The translations under genes and the position numbers were made by a program. Under the pieces are notes generated by a model. It was given only the letters and a program-made list of their open reading frames with translations, did no database searches and was not told where the DNA came from. Shown one piece after another: positions 47,913-55,900 of a stretch of 61,115 nt of DNA. Positions within the stretch are counted from its first letter, which is position 1. Each line of letters starts with the position of its first letter. Origin of the DNA: SIG459 sp045532145 (lineage in GTDB: Bacteria > Bacillota > Clostridia > Oscillospirales > Oscillospiraceae); NCBI GenBank assembly GCA_045532145.1, contig JAZSFJ010000102.1, positions 1-61,115 on the forward strand, given 5' to 3'.

Positions 47913-48482
47913 TTGAAAGTGAAGAAGAATCTCAAGAGGAACATAGTAATGTGCGCGGTGCTGCTTTTTGTCTGCGCATCGGTTTATCTGAACTGGAGCT
48001 ACAATAACCGCTGGGGCAAGGCCAACGAGGCTATGGTGGAGGCGGAGGATGAGGCAATGGAGCAGGCGGATGAGCTTTATGAGCAGGCCCTGGCCGAGGA
48101 GGAAGCGAAGAGCGAGACTGTAAGCTCCTATTTTGCCTCCGCCCGTCTCACCCGCCAGCAGTCCCGTGACGAGGCCCTGAGCCTTCTGGAGTCTGCCGCA
48201 AGTTCGGAGTCTGCCAGTCAGGAAACCATAGACTCGGCTATGGAGTCCATAGCCGCCATGGCCACATGGAGCATGCAGGAGACCCAGATAGAAAACCTCC
48301 TTCTGGCCCGCGACTTTGATGACTGCGTGGTTTATATGAGCGCCGAGGGTGTCACCGTTGCCGTGCCTGCACCGGAAGAGGGCCTCAGCGAGGCCACCGT
48401 AGCCCGCATTACGGACACCATTACAAGCGAGACTGACTTCGCCGCCAGCCAGCTGAAAATTATCGAAGTGAAAGATAATTGA
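47913..48482 (+). CDS. spoIIIAH: Stage III sporulation protein SpoIIIAH
   Basis: Protein of 189 residues: anchor at about 11-27 (IVMCAVLLFVCASVYLNW), a Glu/Ala-rich helix (about 40-75), and the C-terminal YscJ/FliF-like domain (SSYFASARLTRQQSRDEALSLL to ASQLKIIEVK). In B. subtilis this domain binds forespore SpoIIQ across the intermembrane space. The start is TTG 47913 with CAGGAGGCG upstream. Last gene of the spoIIIAC-AH run, followed by a terminator. Confidence 0.95.
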   Translation: MKVKKNLKRNIVMCAVLLFVCASVYLNWSYNNRWGKANEAMVEAEDEAMEQADELYEQALAEEEAKSETVSSYFASARLTRQQSRDEALSLLESAASSESASQETIDSAMESIAAMATWSMQETQIENLLLARDFDDCVVYMSAEGVTVAVPAPEEGLSEATVARITDTITSETDFAASQLKIIEVKDN

Positions 48483-48495
48483 ATAGTCATAAAGA

Positions 48496-48530
48496 AAGCG
48501 CCGATTGGTTTTGTGTACCAATCGGCGCTT
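48496..48530. terminator. Terminator of the spoIIIA operon
   Basis: Perfect 14-base stem 48496-48509 with 48517-48530, loop TTTGTGT, then TTAATTT. It lies between spoIIIAH and the converging DUF2812 gene. Confidence 0.85.
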
Positions 48531-48561
48531 AATTTCGTGTCCTCCGTAGTGCGCGACACCC

Positions 48562-49995
48562 TTAGGTGCCCAATTTTCCCGCGATGACGGCGATCTGCTC
48601 CTCGGTGGGGGGCTCCTTCAAGTTCAACACAACTATTCGGTCACCCCAGCGGATGAGGTAGTTATCCATTGGCTGTTTACTTCCTCCCATGTAGTCTGTT
48701 CCGAATTCCTGATATACCTCATCGGCCTTCCAAAGTCCGGCGTCGACAGGCCGGTATTCGTATCTTCCATCGAAAATCGCGTAGTCTTTTTCGTCAAGGG
48801 CATCCTGAAAAATACGTTCAGTCAAAAAACAGAGCTTCACATCAATGATGCTGTAATATAGATCGGGCAGATCACTGCCCACAATGTTCCGCCGAAGGGT
48901 CGCATGGCATCGGTCAAAGCTCATAGCTATAGATTCCTGATGCTCCCTGTAGTTGGAATATAAAGGTCCATTGAACCCTATATCTGTGTCGTAAATATCC
49001 TCGGCATAAAGGGGGAGGGCGTGATGATAAAAGGTGTAGTTGAAATTCTCATATTCATACTCTTCCTCGGGGGCAAGAACAAAGTTTTCTGCCTTAGCCT
49101 CGAAAAAGTCCGCTTCATGAAGTTTGCTTACAGTCCATGTGAGGATGCCTATCATAGCAAAGGAAAGGATAACGCAGAAAATAATGGTGACGGTGACATT
49201 GGTGCCCGCGTCCACCTTCTTACGCTTCATAAGGGCGCTTATCCCGTGGACAAGTATCACTATGGCGAAGTAATATCCCATGCATATCAGGAGTGCCGCG
49301 GAGATGAAACTGTTTCTCTCGGCGAGGATAAAGAGCAAAAATGCTGCGATGAGCAAATAGAGCAGTATAAACATCAAAACTCTGTTGCCACGGGTGGGGA
49401 TGAAGCTGCCGTCCCGACGGGCCGCTTTCAGAGCCCTTGACCGCCAGATAAAATAGCTTCCGAGCTCCGCTGCTCCTATGATAAATACAATGACAGCGCC
49501 GAAAATGGCAAAGAGACTCAGGTTGGTTTTGTAAAAGGCGAGTGGGTTTTTGATGAGGTCATAAATGCGGGGAAGGCCGTTGAGCAGCGCCGCAACGAGA
49601 AAAAGAATATAGCAGGGAAGCTGCTGTTTTTTCATGCCCTTATGTATGCTCTCTATCTCGAGAAGGGCGTCCGTTTCTATGGGGATAGGATTCTCGGCCT
49701 CGTTATAGAATATCTGCATTTGGGCGGCCTCGGCGCAGAACTTCCAGCCGCTGTGCTCGCAAAATTCGCGAAAATGCAGCAGAGACTCGGGAGCCTGCGG
49801 CTCAAAGGAGCTGGTCTTTGAGAAGTAGCTAACGGCAAAGTGTATTCGTCGGGGCTCTACGGGTCGAAAGTGCCAGAAAAATTTCGTGATTTTGTCCAGC
49901 ATCCAGCCCCTGAGGGCCATTTTTTCAAGATAACAGCTTATGCCAGTGCGGTCATGGAAAGTGAACTGGGCAATGACACGTTTATGCTTCCTCAT
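48562..49995 (-). CDS. DUF2812 family membrane protein
   Basis: Protein of 477 residues. The N-terminal 140 residues are the DUF2812 domain (FTFHDRTGISCYLEKMALRGWMLDKI, then ALLEIE). Five membrane segments follow (about 155-340), and then a polar C-terminal region of about 140 residues with no known motif. DUF2812 genes regularly sit after PadR-type regulators and respond to membrane stress or antibiotics in several Firmicutes; the molecular role is not known. It overlaps the PadR gene by one base (TAATG). Confidence 0.85.
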   Translation of the reverse strand: MRKHKRVIAQFTFHDRTGISCYLEKMALRGWMLDKITKFFWHFRPVEPRRIHFAVSYFSKTSSFEPQAPESLLHFREFCEHSGWKFCAEAAQMQIFYNEAENPIPIETDALLEIESIHKGMKKQQLPCYILFLVAALLNGLPRIYDLIKNPLAFYKTNLSLFAIFGAVIVFIIGAAELGSYFIWRSRALKAARRDGSFIPTRGNRVLMFILLYLLIAAFLLFILAERNSFISAALLICMGYYFAIVILVHGISALMKRKKVDAGTNVTVTIIFCVILSFAMIGILTWTVSKLHEADFFEAKAENFVLAPEEEYEYENFNYTFYHHALPLYAEDIYDTDIGFNGPLYSNYREHQESIAMSFDRCHATLRRNIVGSDLPDLYYSIIDVKLCFLTERIFQDALDEKDYAIFDGRYEYRPVDAGLWKADEVYQEFGTDYMGGSKQPMDNYLIRWGDRIVVLNLKEPPTEEQIAVIAGKLGT

Positions 49996-50315
49996 TATTT
50001 ATCCTCCTTTCCTATAACTTTCATGTAGTCATTAGCCTGTTTTTGGAGGCGTTCATATTCCTTTTTGAGAGCCTCCCGGCCAAGGTCTGTGATAATGTAG
50101 CTGCGTTTGCGGCCAACTGAGCTTGTTTCCCGAATCATGCCACAGGAAACAAACTGCTCCAGAAGGTTATAGAGTGTGCCGGGGCCTACGCTTACCCGGC
50201 CTTCGGTCATAAGGGGAACCCGGTCCATAATGTCCATACCACAGCACTCGCTGCATAGACAGAGAAGGATATAGAACATCTGCTCTGTAAGGGTATGAAA
50301 CTTCGCTCTCGGCAT
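49995..50315 (-). CDS. PadR-family transcriptional repressor
   Basis: Protein of 106 residues, the short PadR-s2 form: winged helix (LTEQMFYILLCLCSECCGMDIMDRV, VGPGTLYNLLEQFVSCGMI, RKRSYIITDLGREAL) and a short dimerisation helix. It would repress its own operon with the DUF2812 gene and release on binding a small molecule. The ribosome site is TAAGGAGGTAGG. A promoter with a 19-base palindrome in the spacer lies just upstream. Confidence 0.92.
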   Translation of the reverse strand: MPRAKFHTLTEQMFYILLCLCSECCGMDIMDRVPLMTEGRVSVGPGTLYNLLEQFVSCGMIRETSSVGRKRSYIITDLGREALKKEYERLQKQANDYMKVIGKEDK

Positions 50316-50355
50316 ATCCTACCTCCTTATATCGAATATCGTTAATGTCAAGTTT

Positions 50356-50384
50356 AGTATATTATCGATGTTCGATAATGTCAA
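50356..50384 (-). promoter_or_regulatory. padR promoter with palindromic operator in the spacer
   Basis: On the minus strand a perfect TTGACA (50379-50384) and TATACT (50356-50361) are 17 bases apart. Positions 50361-50379 read ATTATCGA-TGT-TCGATAAT, filling the spacer exactly. The adjoining word TCGATAATGTCAAG (50372-50385) has a near copy TCGTTAATGTCAAG at 50338-50351, over the expected transcript start, so two operator sites are likely. Confidence 0.75.
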
Positions 50385-50397
50385 GAATAATCGCTGT

Positions 50398-50740
50398 TTT
50401 ATATCGGCGGGCTGAGGGCAGGGCGCCCTACGGATACAAATTTTAAGCCCCATTCAACGCACCAATTGTCGTGTGTGAGCCCGTGGCCATCGGTTGCACC
50501 AGCGGCACATACCTGGTCAAGCACTAAGCCGGGCGAAGAGTGGGCGTGCTTTACTCCTGGTGTAGGGGCGGACCACTGTGTCCGCCCGAAACTACCACCG
50601 ACTCAATGAGGCTGCGATGCGCCCTGCGGATGCAGCAGGGGCTTTTATAACGGAATAATTTCAACCCGGATGGCCCTTGCCTCTCCGGCAATACCGGCGG
50701 ATTTTTTCTGCCGACCCAAGAAAAATTGAAATTACTATTT
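50398..50740. repeat. Repeat-rich intergenic region with REP-like palindromes
   Basis: About 340 bases without a gene between padR and asp23. It contains AGGGCGCCCTAC (near 50420), a hairpin GGGCGGAC/GTCCGCCC at 50566-50573 and 50580-50587 preceded by GTAG, and CCCTGC/GCAGGG at 50622-50640. The GTAGGGGC word is shared with the element at 33581-33854, so both probably belong to one family of dispersed palindromes. Near the right end AATTTCAA and TTGAAATT flank a GC-rich stretch. No promoter for asp23 could be picked with confidence. Confidence 0.45.
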
Positions 50741-50798
50741 ATTTTTTTCCATATCTGTGTTAACATAGCTTAGTTACTAATATACGGAGGTAATTTCA

Positions 50799-51158
50799 AT
50801 GCCCGATAATTACATCAGCATTTCCGCCGAAAAGGGAAGCATCAATGTTTCCGAGGAGGTTATCGCCATAATCGCAGGCTCTGCCATTTCCGAGACCGAG
50901 GGAGTTGCCGGCCTTTCCAACACCGTTGGCAGCGAGATTTATGACTTCATCGGCAGAAAGTCTGTTACCAAAGGAATAAAGGTCTCTTTTGAGGAGAGCA
51001 CCATTGTTATTGAGGCCACCATTATGGTACGCTTCGGCACCACCATCGCCACCATCGCAGAGAAGGTGCAGTCCGCCGTTGCCGGTGCCGTTGAGTCTAT
51101 GACCGGCATTAGCCCCGTGGTCAATGTCCGCGTGGCAGGCATTTCTTTTGACAAGTAA
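50799..51158 (+). CDS. Asp23/Gls24 family envelope stress protein
   Basis: Protein of 119 residues, the YqhY-type Asp23: ISAEKGSINVSEEVIAIIAGSAISETEGV, then KGIKVSFEESTIVIEATIMVRFGTTI and the closing VVNVRVAGISF. Soluble; YqhY in B. subtilis is encoded beside acetyl-CoA carboxylase genes and nusB and is linked to fatty acid synthesis control. Here it opens the nusB run, with ACGGAGG 8 bases before the ATG. accB and accC, neighbours in B. subtilis, are absent. Confidence 0.92.
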   Translation: MPDNYISISAEKGSINVSEEVIAIIAGSAISETEGVAGLSNTVGSEIYDFIGRKSVTKGIKVSFEESTIVIEATIMVRFGTTIATIAEKVQSAVAGAVESMTGISPVVNVRVAGISFDK

Positions 51159-51178
51159 GTTTTTCGGAGGGTGAAAAG

Positions 51179-51637
51179 ATGACCAGAACAACAGCCAGAG
51201 AGATAGCGGTTCAGCTGGGCTTCTCCCTTGTGATGACCGAGCAGTTTGCAGATGAGCTCCTGGACGAATTTTTCGACCATGAGCATTATGACAGTCTCGG
51301 CAAGGAAAATCCCCTCTATGCCGAGTATCCCGAGCGCAAGCAGATGGATTATATCCGCGCTCTTGTGCAGCTGATATTTGAGCACCGCGTGGAGCTGGAT
51401 GTCTATATAGAGAAGTACGCAAAGGGCTGGAAGGTTGGCCGCATCAGCAAGACCGCCGCAGCCATCATGCGCTGCGCCATGTGCGAGATTCTCTATATGC
51501 CCGATATCCCCAATGCTGCCGCCATCAACGAGGCGGTTGAGCTTGCCAAGGGCTATGAGGACGAGGACGTTGTGGCCTTCATTAACGGAGTGCTGGGCGG
51601 CTTCATTCGCGGCGAAGTGGAAGCACAGGAAGAATAA
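51179..51637 (+). CDS. nusB: Transcription antitermination factor NusB
   Basis: Protein of 152 residues, all-helical. Family features are the N-terminal TTAREIAVQLGFSL, FEHRVELDVYIEKYAKGWKVGRISKTAAAIMRCAMCEILY and PNAAAINEAVELAKGY, ending FINGVLGGF. NusB binds boxA RNA with NusE (S10) in rRNA transcription. The ribosome site is TTCGGAGGGTG. It lies 20 bases after asp23 in the same transcript. Confidence 0.95.
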   Translation: MTRTTAREIAVQLGFSLVMTEQFADELLDEFFDHEHYDSLGKENPLYAEYPERKQMDYIRALVQLIFEHRVELDVYIEKYAKGWKVGRISKTAAAIMRCAMCEILYMPDIPNAAAINEAVELAKGYEDEDVVAFINGVLGGFIRGEVEAQEE

Positions 51638-51650
51638 ACCAAAATTCAAA

Positions 51651-51671
51651 GGGCGCACTTTTGGTGCGCCC
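51651..51671 (+). promoter_or_regulatory. Hairpin between nusB and xseA
   Basis: GGGCGCAC (51651-51658) pairs with GTGCGCCC (51664-51671), loop of five. No T run follows, so it is not a classical terminator. It ends 13 bases before the xseA start, where no Shine-Dalgarno sequence is visible. Confidence 0.45.
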
Positions 51672-51684
51672 ATATTTATAACTG

Positions 51685-52899
51685 ATGGAACAGAAGATTT
51701 TTTCGGTATCAGACCTTAATAACAGAATAAAGGGACTTTTGGACTCAGACCCTCTTTTGCAGAATGTCTGCGTTAAGGGCGAGCTTTCAAACTATAAGAT
51801 ATACCCCTCCGGCCACCATTATTTCACCTTGAAGGACGCTGACAGCTCTGTCCGCTGCGTTATGTTCAAGGGCAGTGCCATGAGGCTGCGTTTTCGCCCT
51901 GAAAACGGTATGGGCGTTCTGATTATAGGCCGTATAAGCGTTTATCCCAGAGACGGGGCTTATCAGCTCTACTGCTCCGATATGCGTATGGACGGACTTG
52001 GGGATCTCTATGTGGCCTTTGAGCAGCTTAAAGCAAAGCTCATGGCCGAGGGTCTTTTCGACAAGAGCCACAAAAAGCCCATTCCCCGCTTCCCGGAGCG
52101 CATAGCTTTGATAACCAGCGGAGCAGGCGCTGCAGTCCGGGATATGATAAGAGTCTCGGGCAAGCGCTGGCCCATGGCGAAAATAATCGTGATGCCCGTC
52201 CGCGTGCAGGGAGTGGAGGCTCCGGCCGAGATAAGGGGAGCCATAGCCTACGCCAACCGCCATCATGTGGCGGACCTTATTATTACGGGCCGTGGCGGCG
52301 GCAGCATAGAGGATCTGTGGGCCTTTAACGACGAGCGTGTGGCGAGGGCCATATATGAAAGCGAGATACCCGTTATCTCCGCTGTTGGCCATGAGCCTGA
52401 CGTTACCATTGCGGACTTCGTTGCTGACCTGAGAGCCGCCACACCCTCCAACGGAGCGGAGCTCGCCGTGCCCGACTCCGGCGAAATGAGCCAGTATCTG
52501 GACTCCCTTGAGATACGCTCCCGCCAGGCTCTTCGGAAGAAGCTGGAAGTATACAGACGCCGCCTTGAGGAGTTGTCCTCCAGACCTGTCATGAAAAGCC
52601 CCACCGGCTATATTGAGCTCAAGCGCATGGAGGCGGAAATGCTGCGAAACCGTCTGCTCTCGGCTCAGGAGGCACGTCTGGGCACTTTGCGCCGCAGCTA
52701 TATCGGCTATGCCGCCTCGCTGGACGCTCTCAGTCCGCTCAAGGTGCTTTCCAGAGGCTACGCCGTACCCAGTACAGAGGATGGCCGGGTGCTTAGAAGG
52801 GCAGAGGAAGCGGAGATTGGCCAGAGGATAGACCTCACCCTCTCCGACGGCGTGTTGCGTTGCCGGGTGGAGGATAAAGCGAAAGGAGACAATAAATGA
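51685..52899 (+). CDS. xseA: Exodeoxyribonuclease VII large subunit
   Basis: Protein of 404 residues. The N-terminal OB-fold (VCVKGELSNYKIYPSGHHYFTLKD) is followed by the catalytic domain with IALITSGAGAAVRDMI, ITGRGGGSIEDLWAFNDE and AVGHEPDVTIADFVADLRAATPS, then coiled-coil helices and a C-terminal SPLKVLSRGYAV strand. With XseB it degrades single-stranded DNA. The ATG at 51685 lacks a ribosome site, but no better start is in frame. It overlaps xseB by four bases (ATGA). Confidence 0.95.
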   Translation: MEQKIFSVSDLNNRIKGLLDSDPLLQNVCVKGELSNYKIYPSGHHYFTLKDADSSVRCVMFKGSAMRLRFRPENGMGVLIIGRISVYPRDGAYQLYCSDMRMDGLGDLYVAFEQLKAKLMAEGLFDKSHKKPIPRFPERIALITSGAGAAVRDMIRVSGKRWPMAKIIVMPVRVQGVEAPAEIRGAIAYANRHHVADLIITGRGGGSIEDLWAFNDERVARAIYESEIPVISAVGHEPDVTIADFVADLRAATPSNGAELAVPDSGEMSQYLDSLEIRSRQALRKKLEVYRRRLEELSSRPVMKSPTGYIELKRMEAEMLRNRLLSAQEARLGTLRRSYIGYAASLDALSPLKVLSRGYAVPSTEDGRVLRRAEEAEIGQRIDLTLSDGVLRCRVEDKAKGDNK

Positions 52900-53114
52900 T
52901 GAATTTTGAACAGTCCCTGAAACGACTTGACGAAATAGTGAAAAGCCTTGAAAAGGGAGATGTTTCCCTCTCCGAGTCCATGAACCTTTTTGAGGAGGGT
53001 ACAACTCTTATTAAAAACTGCGGAAAGCTGCTTGACGAGGCGGAGCAGAAGGTTGTCATGCTGAAAAAGGGAGCGGACGGAGAGCCTGTTGAGCTTCCCT
53101 TTGATGCCGAGTAA
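52896..53114 (+). CDS. xseB: Exodeoxyribonuclease VII small subunit
   Basis: Protein of 72 residues: FEQSLKRLDEIVKSLEKGDVSLSESMNLFEEG and CGKLLDEAEQKV are the family signature, two helices that bind the XseA coiled coil. The ribosome site AAAGGAGA lies in the end of xseA. The ispA gene that follows in B. subtilis is missing; a terminator comes next. Confidence 0.95.
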   Translation: MMNFEQSLKRLDEIVKSLEKGDVSLSESMNLFEEGTTLIKNCGKLLDEAEQKVVMLKKGADGEPVELPFDAE

Positions 53115-53165
53115 GCGCATACTTTTCATGAATATTCACGAAATTGATTGAATATTTTCGTTATC

Positions 53166-53203
53166 AAAAATGCCTGTGAATTGTTGTATTCACAGGCATT
53201 TTT
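53166..53203. terminator. Terminator after xseB
   Basis: Perfect 16-base stem 53166-53181 with 53188-53203, loop TGTTGT, A and T runs on the ends. TATAAT hexamers follow at 53210-53215 and 53215-53220, so dxs may start from its own promoter, although the -35 is unclear. Confidence 0.88.
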
Positions 53204-53253
53204 TGATATTATAATATAATAAGCCCAATATGTATATTCATCGAGGTAATACG

Positions 53254-55110
53254 ATGTATAATATTTTGAATAAAATTCACTCCTCCGCCGATGTTCAGGC
53301 TCTCACAACGGAGGAACTTGAGGCCCTTTGCATAGAGCTGCGGGGGGCTATAATGGAAAACGTGTCAAAAACCGGCGGACACTTGGCCTCCAATCTGGGA
53401 GCCGTGGAGCTCACCGCTGCCATACACAGAGTTTATGACACGAGGCGGGACCGTCTTGTTTTCGATGTGGGCCACCAGTGCTATGCCCATAAGATGCTCA
53501 GCGGCAGACTGGATAAATTCGGCTCGCTTCGTAAGTTCGAGGGCATATCCGGCTTCCCCAGACCTTGGGAATCCCCGGATGACGCCTGCGTGGCCGGCCA
53601 CGCTTCCACCTCTATATCCAACGCTCTTGGAATGGCCAGAGCCCGTACCATACTTGGGGAGGACTACGATGTTGTGGCCGTCATTGGTGACGGCGCTCTC
53701 ACCGGCGGTCTTGCCTACGAGGGCCTTGCCGACTGCGGAGAGAGTGGGGAGCCTATAGTCATCATTCTTAACGACAATGAGATGAGCATAGACCGCAATG
53801 TGGGAGGTATGGCCCGCCTCCTTGCCAGACAGAGGGTGAGGGGCAGCTATATCGCTTTTAAGAAGCTTTACCGCCGAATAGTCGCCCGCTGCGGTCCCCT
53901 TTACAGGCTGCTGCATCACTTCAAGGAGTGGGTTAAGGATATTTTTCTGCCTGACAATATGTTCGAGAATATGGGATTTTACTATCTTGGCCCCATTGAC
54001 GGCCACGATATGAAAACCCTCGTCCGAACCCTTCGCTATGCCCGGGAGCTTAGAGTTCCCACCATTGTCCATGTGCTGACGGTGAAGGGGAAGGGCTATG
54101 AGATGGCGGAGTCAGCCCCCGAAAAATATCACGGCGTAGGCTCCTTCGACCCCGTCTGCGGCATAGAGGGGGAGAATAAGCCATGCTTCTCTACTGTTTT
54201 TGGCTCGGCAATCTCCGAAATGGCGGAAAAGGACGAGAGTATAGTGGGCATAACCGCGGCTATGGTCAGCGGCACTGGAATGGACGGCTTTGCCCGCCGT
54301 TTTCCAAAGCGTTTTTATGATGTTGGCATAGCCGAGGGCCATGCTGTCAGTATGGCCGCAGGTATGGCGAAGCAGGGGCTGAAGCCCGTCTTTGCAGTTT
54401 ATTCCACCTTTTTGCAGCGCTCTTACGATATGCTTATCCATGATGTGGGTCTGGACGGACTCCACGTGGTGCTGGGAGTGGACAGAAGCGGAATTGTTGG
54501 AGCGGACGGAGAGACCCATCAGGGTGTGTTCGGCACCGGCTATCTCTGCCAGATACCCGGCATGGCAGTTTTTGCCCCCGCCAGCTATGCTGAGCTTCGC
54601 AGTATGCTTGCCGAGGCCATGGCTCTGGATGGTCCCGCTGCACTTTGCTACCCCAGAGGCGCGGAAGGGGAATATAGGGCCGATAATTCCGGGGCCGATG
54701 AATGCATCCTCCGGGAGGGCGGGGACGCCACTATAGTCACTTACGGCATAATGGTCAACGAGGCCCTTGCTGCCGCTGCTATATTGGCAGAGAGAGGCAT
54801 AGAGGCGGAGGTAATTAAGCTCTCCCGTCTTGACAAAGCCGATTACCCCCAGATTTATAAATCTGCGGAGAAGACGGGAAAAATTGTCATTGCCGAGGAA
54901 TCCGCCCGCAGGGGCAGTGTGGGCACAAGGATAATGGCCGGACTTCTTCGGGCAGGCGTGACTGTCAATAATGCCCGTGGGCTTGACCTTGGCAGCGGCA
55001 TAGTTGAACACGGCAGCGTACCCGAGCTGCGGAAAAAATACGGCATTGATGCCGAAAGCATTGCGGAACTGATTATGGAGTGGATAAAAAATGAAAAAAG
55101 TAAGGCTTGA
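53254..55110 (+). CDS. dxs: 1-deoxy-D-xylulose-5-phosphate synthase
   Basis: Protein of 618 residues, full length. First enzyme of the MEP isoprenoid pathway: pyruvate plus glyceraldehyde 3-phosphate to DXP with thiamine diphosphate. TPP site GDGALTGG (145-152) with NDNEMSI, substrate region GGHLASNLGAVELT, GHQCYAHKML and GHASTSIS are all present; the second domain has GIAEGHAVSMAAGMA. Start at ATG 53254, with CGAGGTAA upstream; an in-frame ATG at 53230 has none. The end overlaps tlyA by 20 bases. Confidence 0.96.
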   Translation: MYNILNKIHSSADVQALTTEELEALCIELRGAIMENVSKTGGHLASNLGAVELTAAIHRVYDTRRDRLVFDVGHQCYAHKMLSGRLDKFGSLRKFEGISGFPRPWESPDDACVAGHASTSISNALGMARARTILGEDYDVVAVIGDGALTGGLAYEGLADCGESGEPIVIILNDNEMSIDRNVGGMARLLARQRVRGSYIAFKKLYRRIVARCGPLYRLLHHFKEWVKDIFLPDNMFENMGFYYLGPIDGHDMKTLVRTLRYARELRVPTIVHVLTVKGKGYEMAESAPEKYHGVGSFDPVCGIEGENKPCFSTVFGSAISEMAEKDESIVGITAAMVSGTGMDGFARRFPKRFYDVGIAEGHAVSMAAGMAKQGLKPVFAVYSTFLQRSYDMLIHDVGLDGLHVVLGVDRSGIVGADGETHQGVFGTGYLCQIPGMAVFAPASYAELRSMLAEAMALDGPAALCYPRGAEGEYRADNSGADECILREGGDATIVTYGIMVNEALAAAAILAERGIEAEVIKLSRLDKADYPQIYKSAEKTGKIVIAEESARRGSVGTRIMAGLLRAGVTVNNARGLDLGSGIVEHGSVPELRKKYGIDAESIAELIMEWIKNEKSKA

Positions 55111-55900
55111 TCAGCTGATTTTTGATATGGGCTTCGTGCCCAGCAGGGAGCGTGCAAAAACCACCATTATGGCGGGAAATGTCTTTGTGGACGGCCAGAG
55201 GGTGGATAAGCCCGGCACCGCAGTTGACCCGGAAAAGAAGATTGAGGTGAGAGGAGAGGCTCTTCCCTATGTGTCCCGTGGAGGACTGAAGCTTGAGAAA
55301 GCTTTGAAGGTTTTCCCTGTGGATCCCACCGGCTGCGTCTGCATAGACTGCGGCGCATCCACCGGCGGCTTCACCGATGTTCTTTTGCAAAACGGGGCAA
55401 GTAAGGTTTATGCCGTTGACGTTGGCTACGGCCAGCTTGCATGGAAGCTTCGCAGCGATGAGAGAGTCATCAACATGGAGCGTACAAATGTGCGCTATAT
55501 CACCGATGAACAGATTCCCGAAAAGCTGGATCTTGCGGTTATGGACCTTGCATTCATCTCCATTGAGCTGGTCATCCCCGCTGTAAGGGAGCTTTTGCGG
55601 GAAAACGGCGATATTCTCTGCCTCATAAAGCCACAGTTTGAGGCGGGCAGGGAAAAAGTGGGCAAAAAGGGCGTTGTCCGTGAGCCCTCCGTTCATCTGG
55701 AGGTGCTGCAGCGCTTCATGGCCTTTGTGCCTGAGGCCGGCTTCACCCTCATGGGCCTGAGCTTTTCTCCCATCCGCGGACCCGAGGGTAATATTGAGTA
55801 TCTGGGCTGGCTGAAAAAAGGTGAGCATGAGGCTCCGGTAATTGACCCTGCCCCCATCGTAGAGGCTTCCCACAGCTCTTTCAAGGAGGGGAAGGCATGA
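55091..55900 (+). CDS. tlyA: TlyA-family rRNA 2'-O-methyltransferase
   Basis: Protein of 269 residues. An S4 RNA-binding domain (VRLDQLIFDMGFVPSRERAKTTIMAG, about 4-60) precedes an FtsJ-like methyltransferase domain with the SAM loop CIDCGASTGGFTD, YAVDVGYGQL and AVMDLAFISIE, then LIKPQFEAGR. Mycobacterial TlyA methylates 16S and 23S rRNA and confers capreomycin sensitivity. The hemolysin label once given to the family is not supported by this sequence. Start inside the dxs end. Confidence 0.93.
   Translation: MKKVRLDQLIFDMGFVPSRERAKTTIMAGNVFVDGQRVDKPGTAVDPEKKIEVRGEALPYVSRGGLKLEKALKVFPVDPTGCVCIDCGASTGGFTDVLLQNGASKVYAVDVGYGQLAWKLRSDERVINMERTNVRYITDEQIPEKLDLAVMDLAFISIELVIPAVRELLRENGDILCLIKPQFEAGREKVGKKGVVREPSVHLEVLQRFMAFVPEAGFTLMGLSFSPIRGPEGNIEYLGWLKKGEHEAPVIDPAPIVEASHSSFKEGKA

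Noticed and set aside
50398..50740. CRISPR array or small RNA in the gap before asp23
   Set aside because: The palindromes differ in sequence and spacing, with no regular repeat-spacer pattern, no cas genes and no clear promoter-terminator pair.
55091..55900. Calling TlyA a hemolysin
   Set aside because: The S4 plus FtsJ-like methyltransferase domains indicate an rRNA methyltransferase; the hemolysin name is historical.
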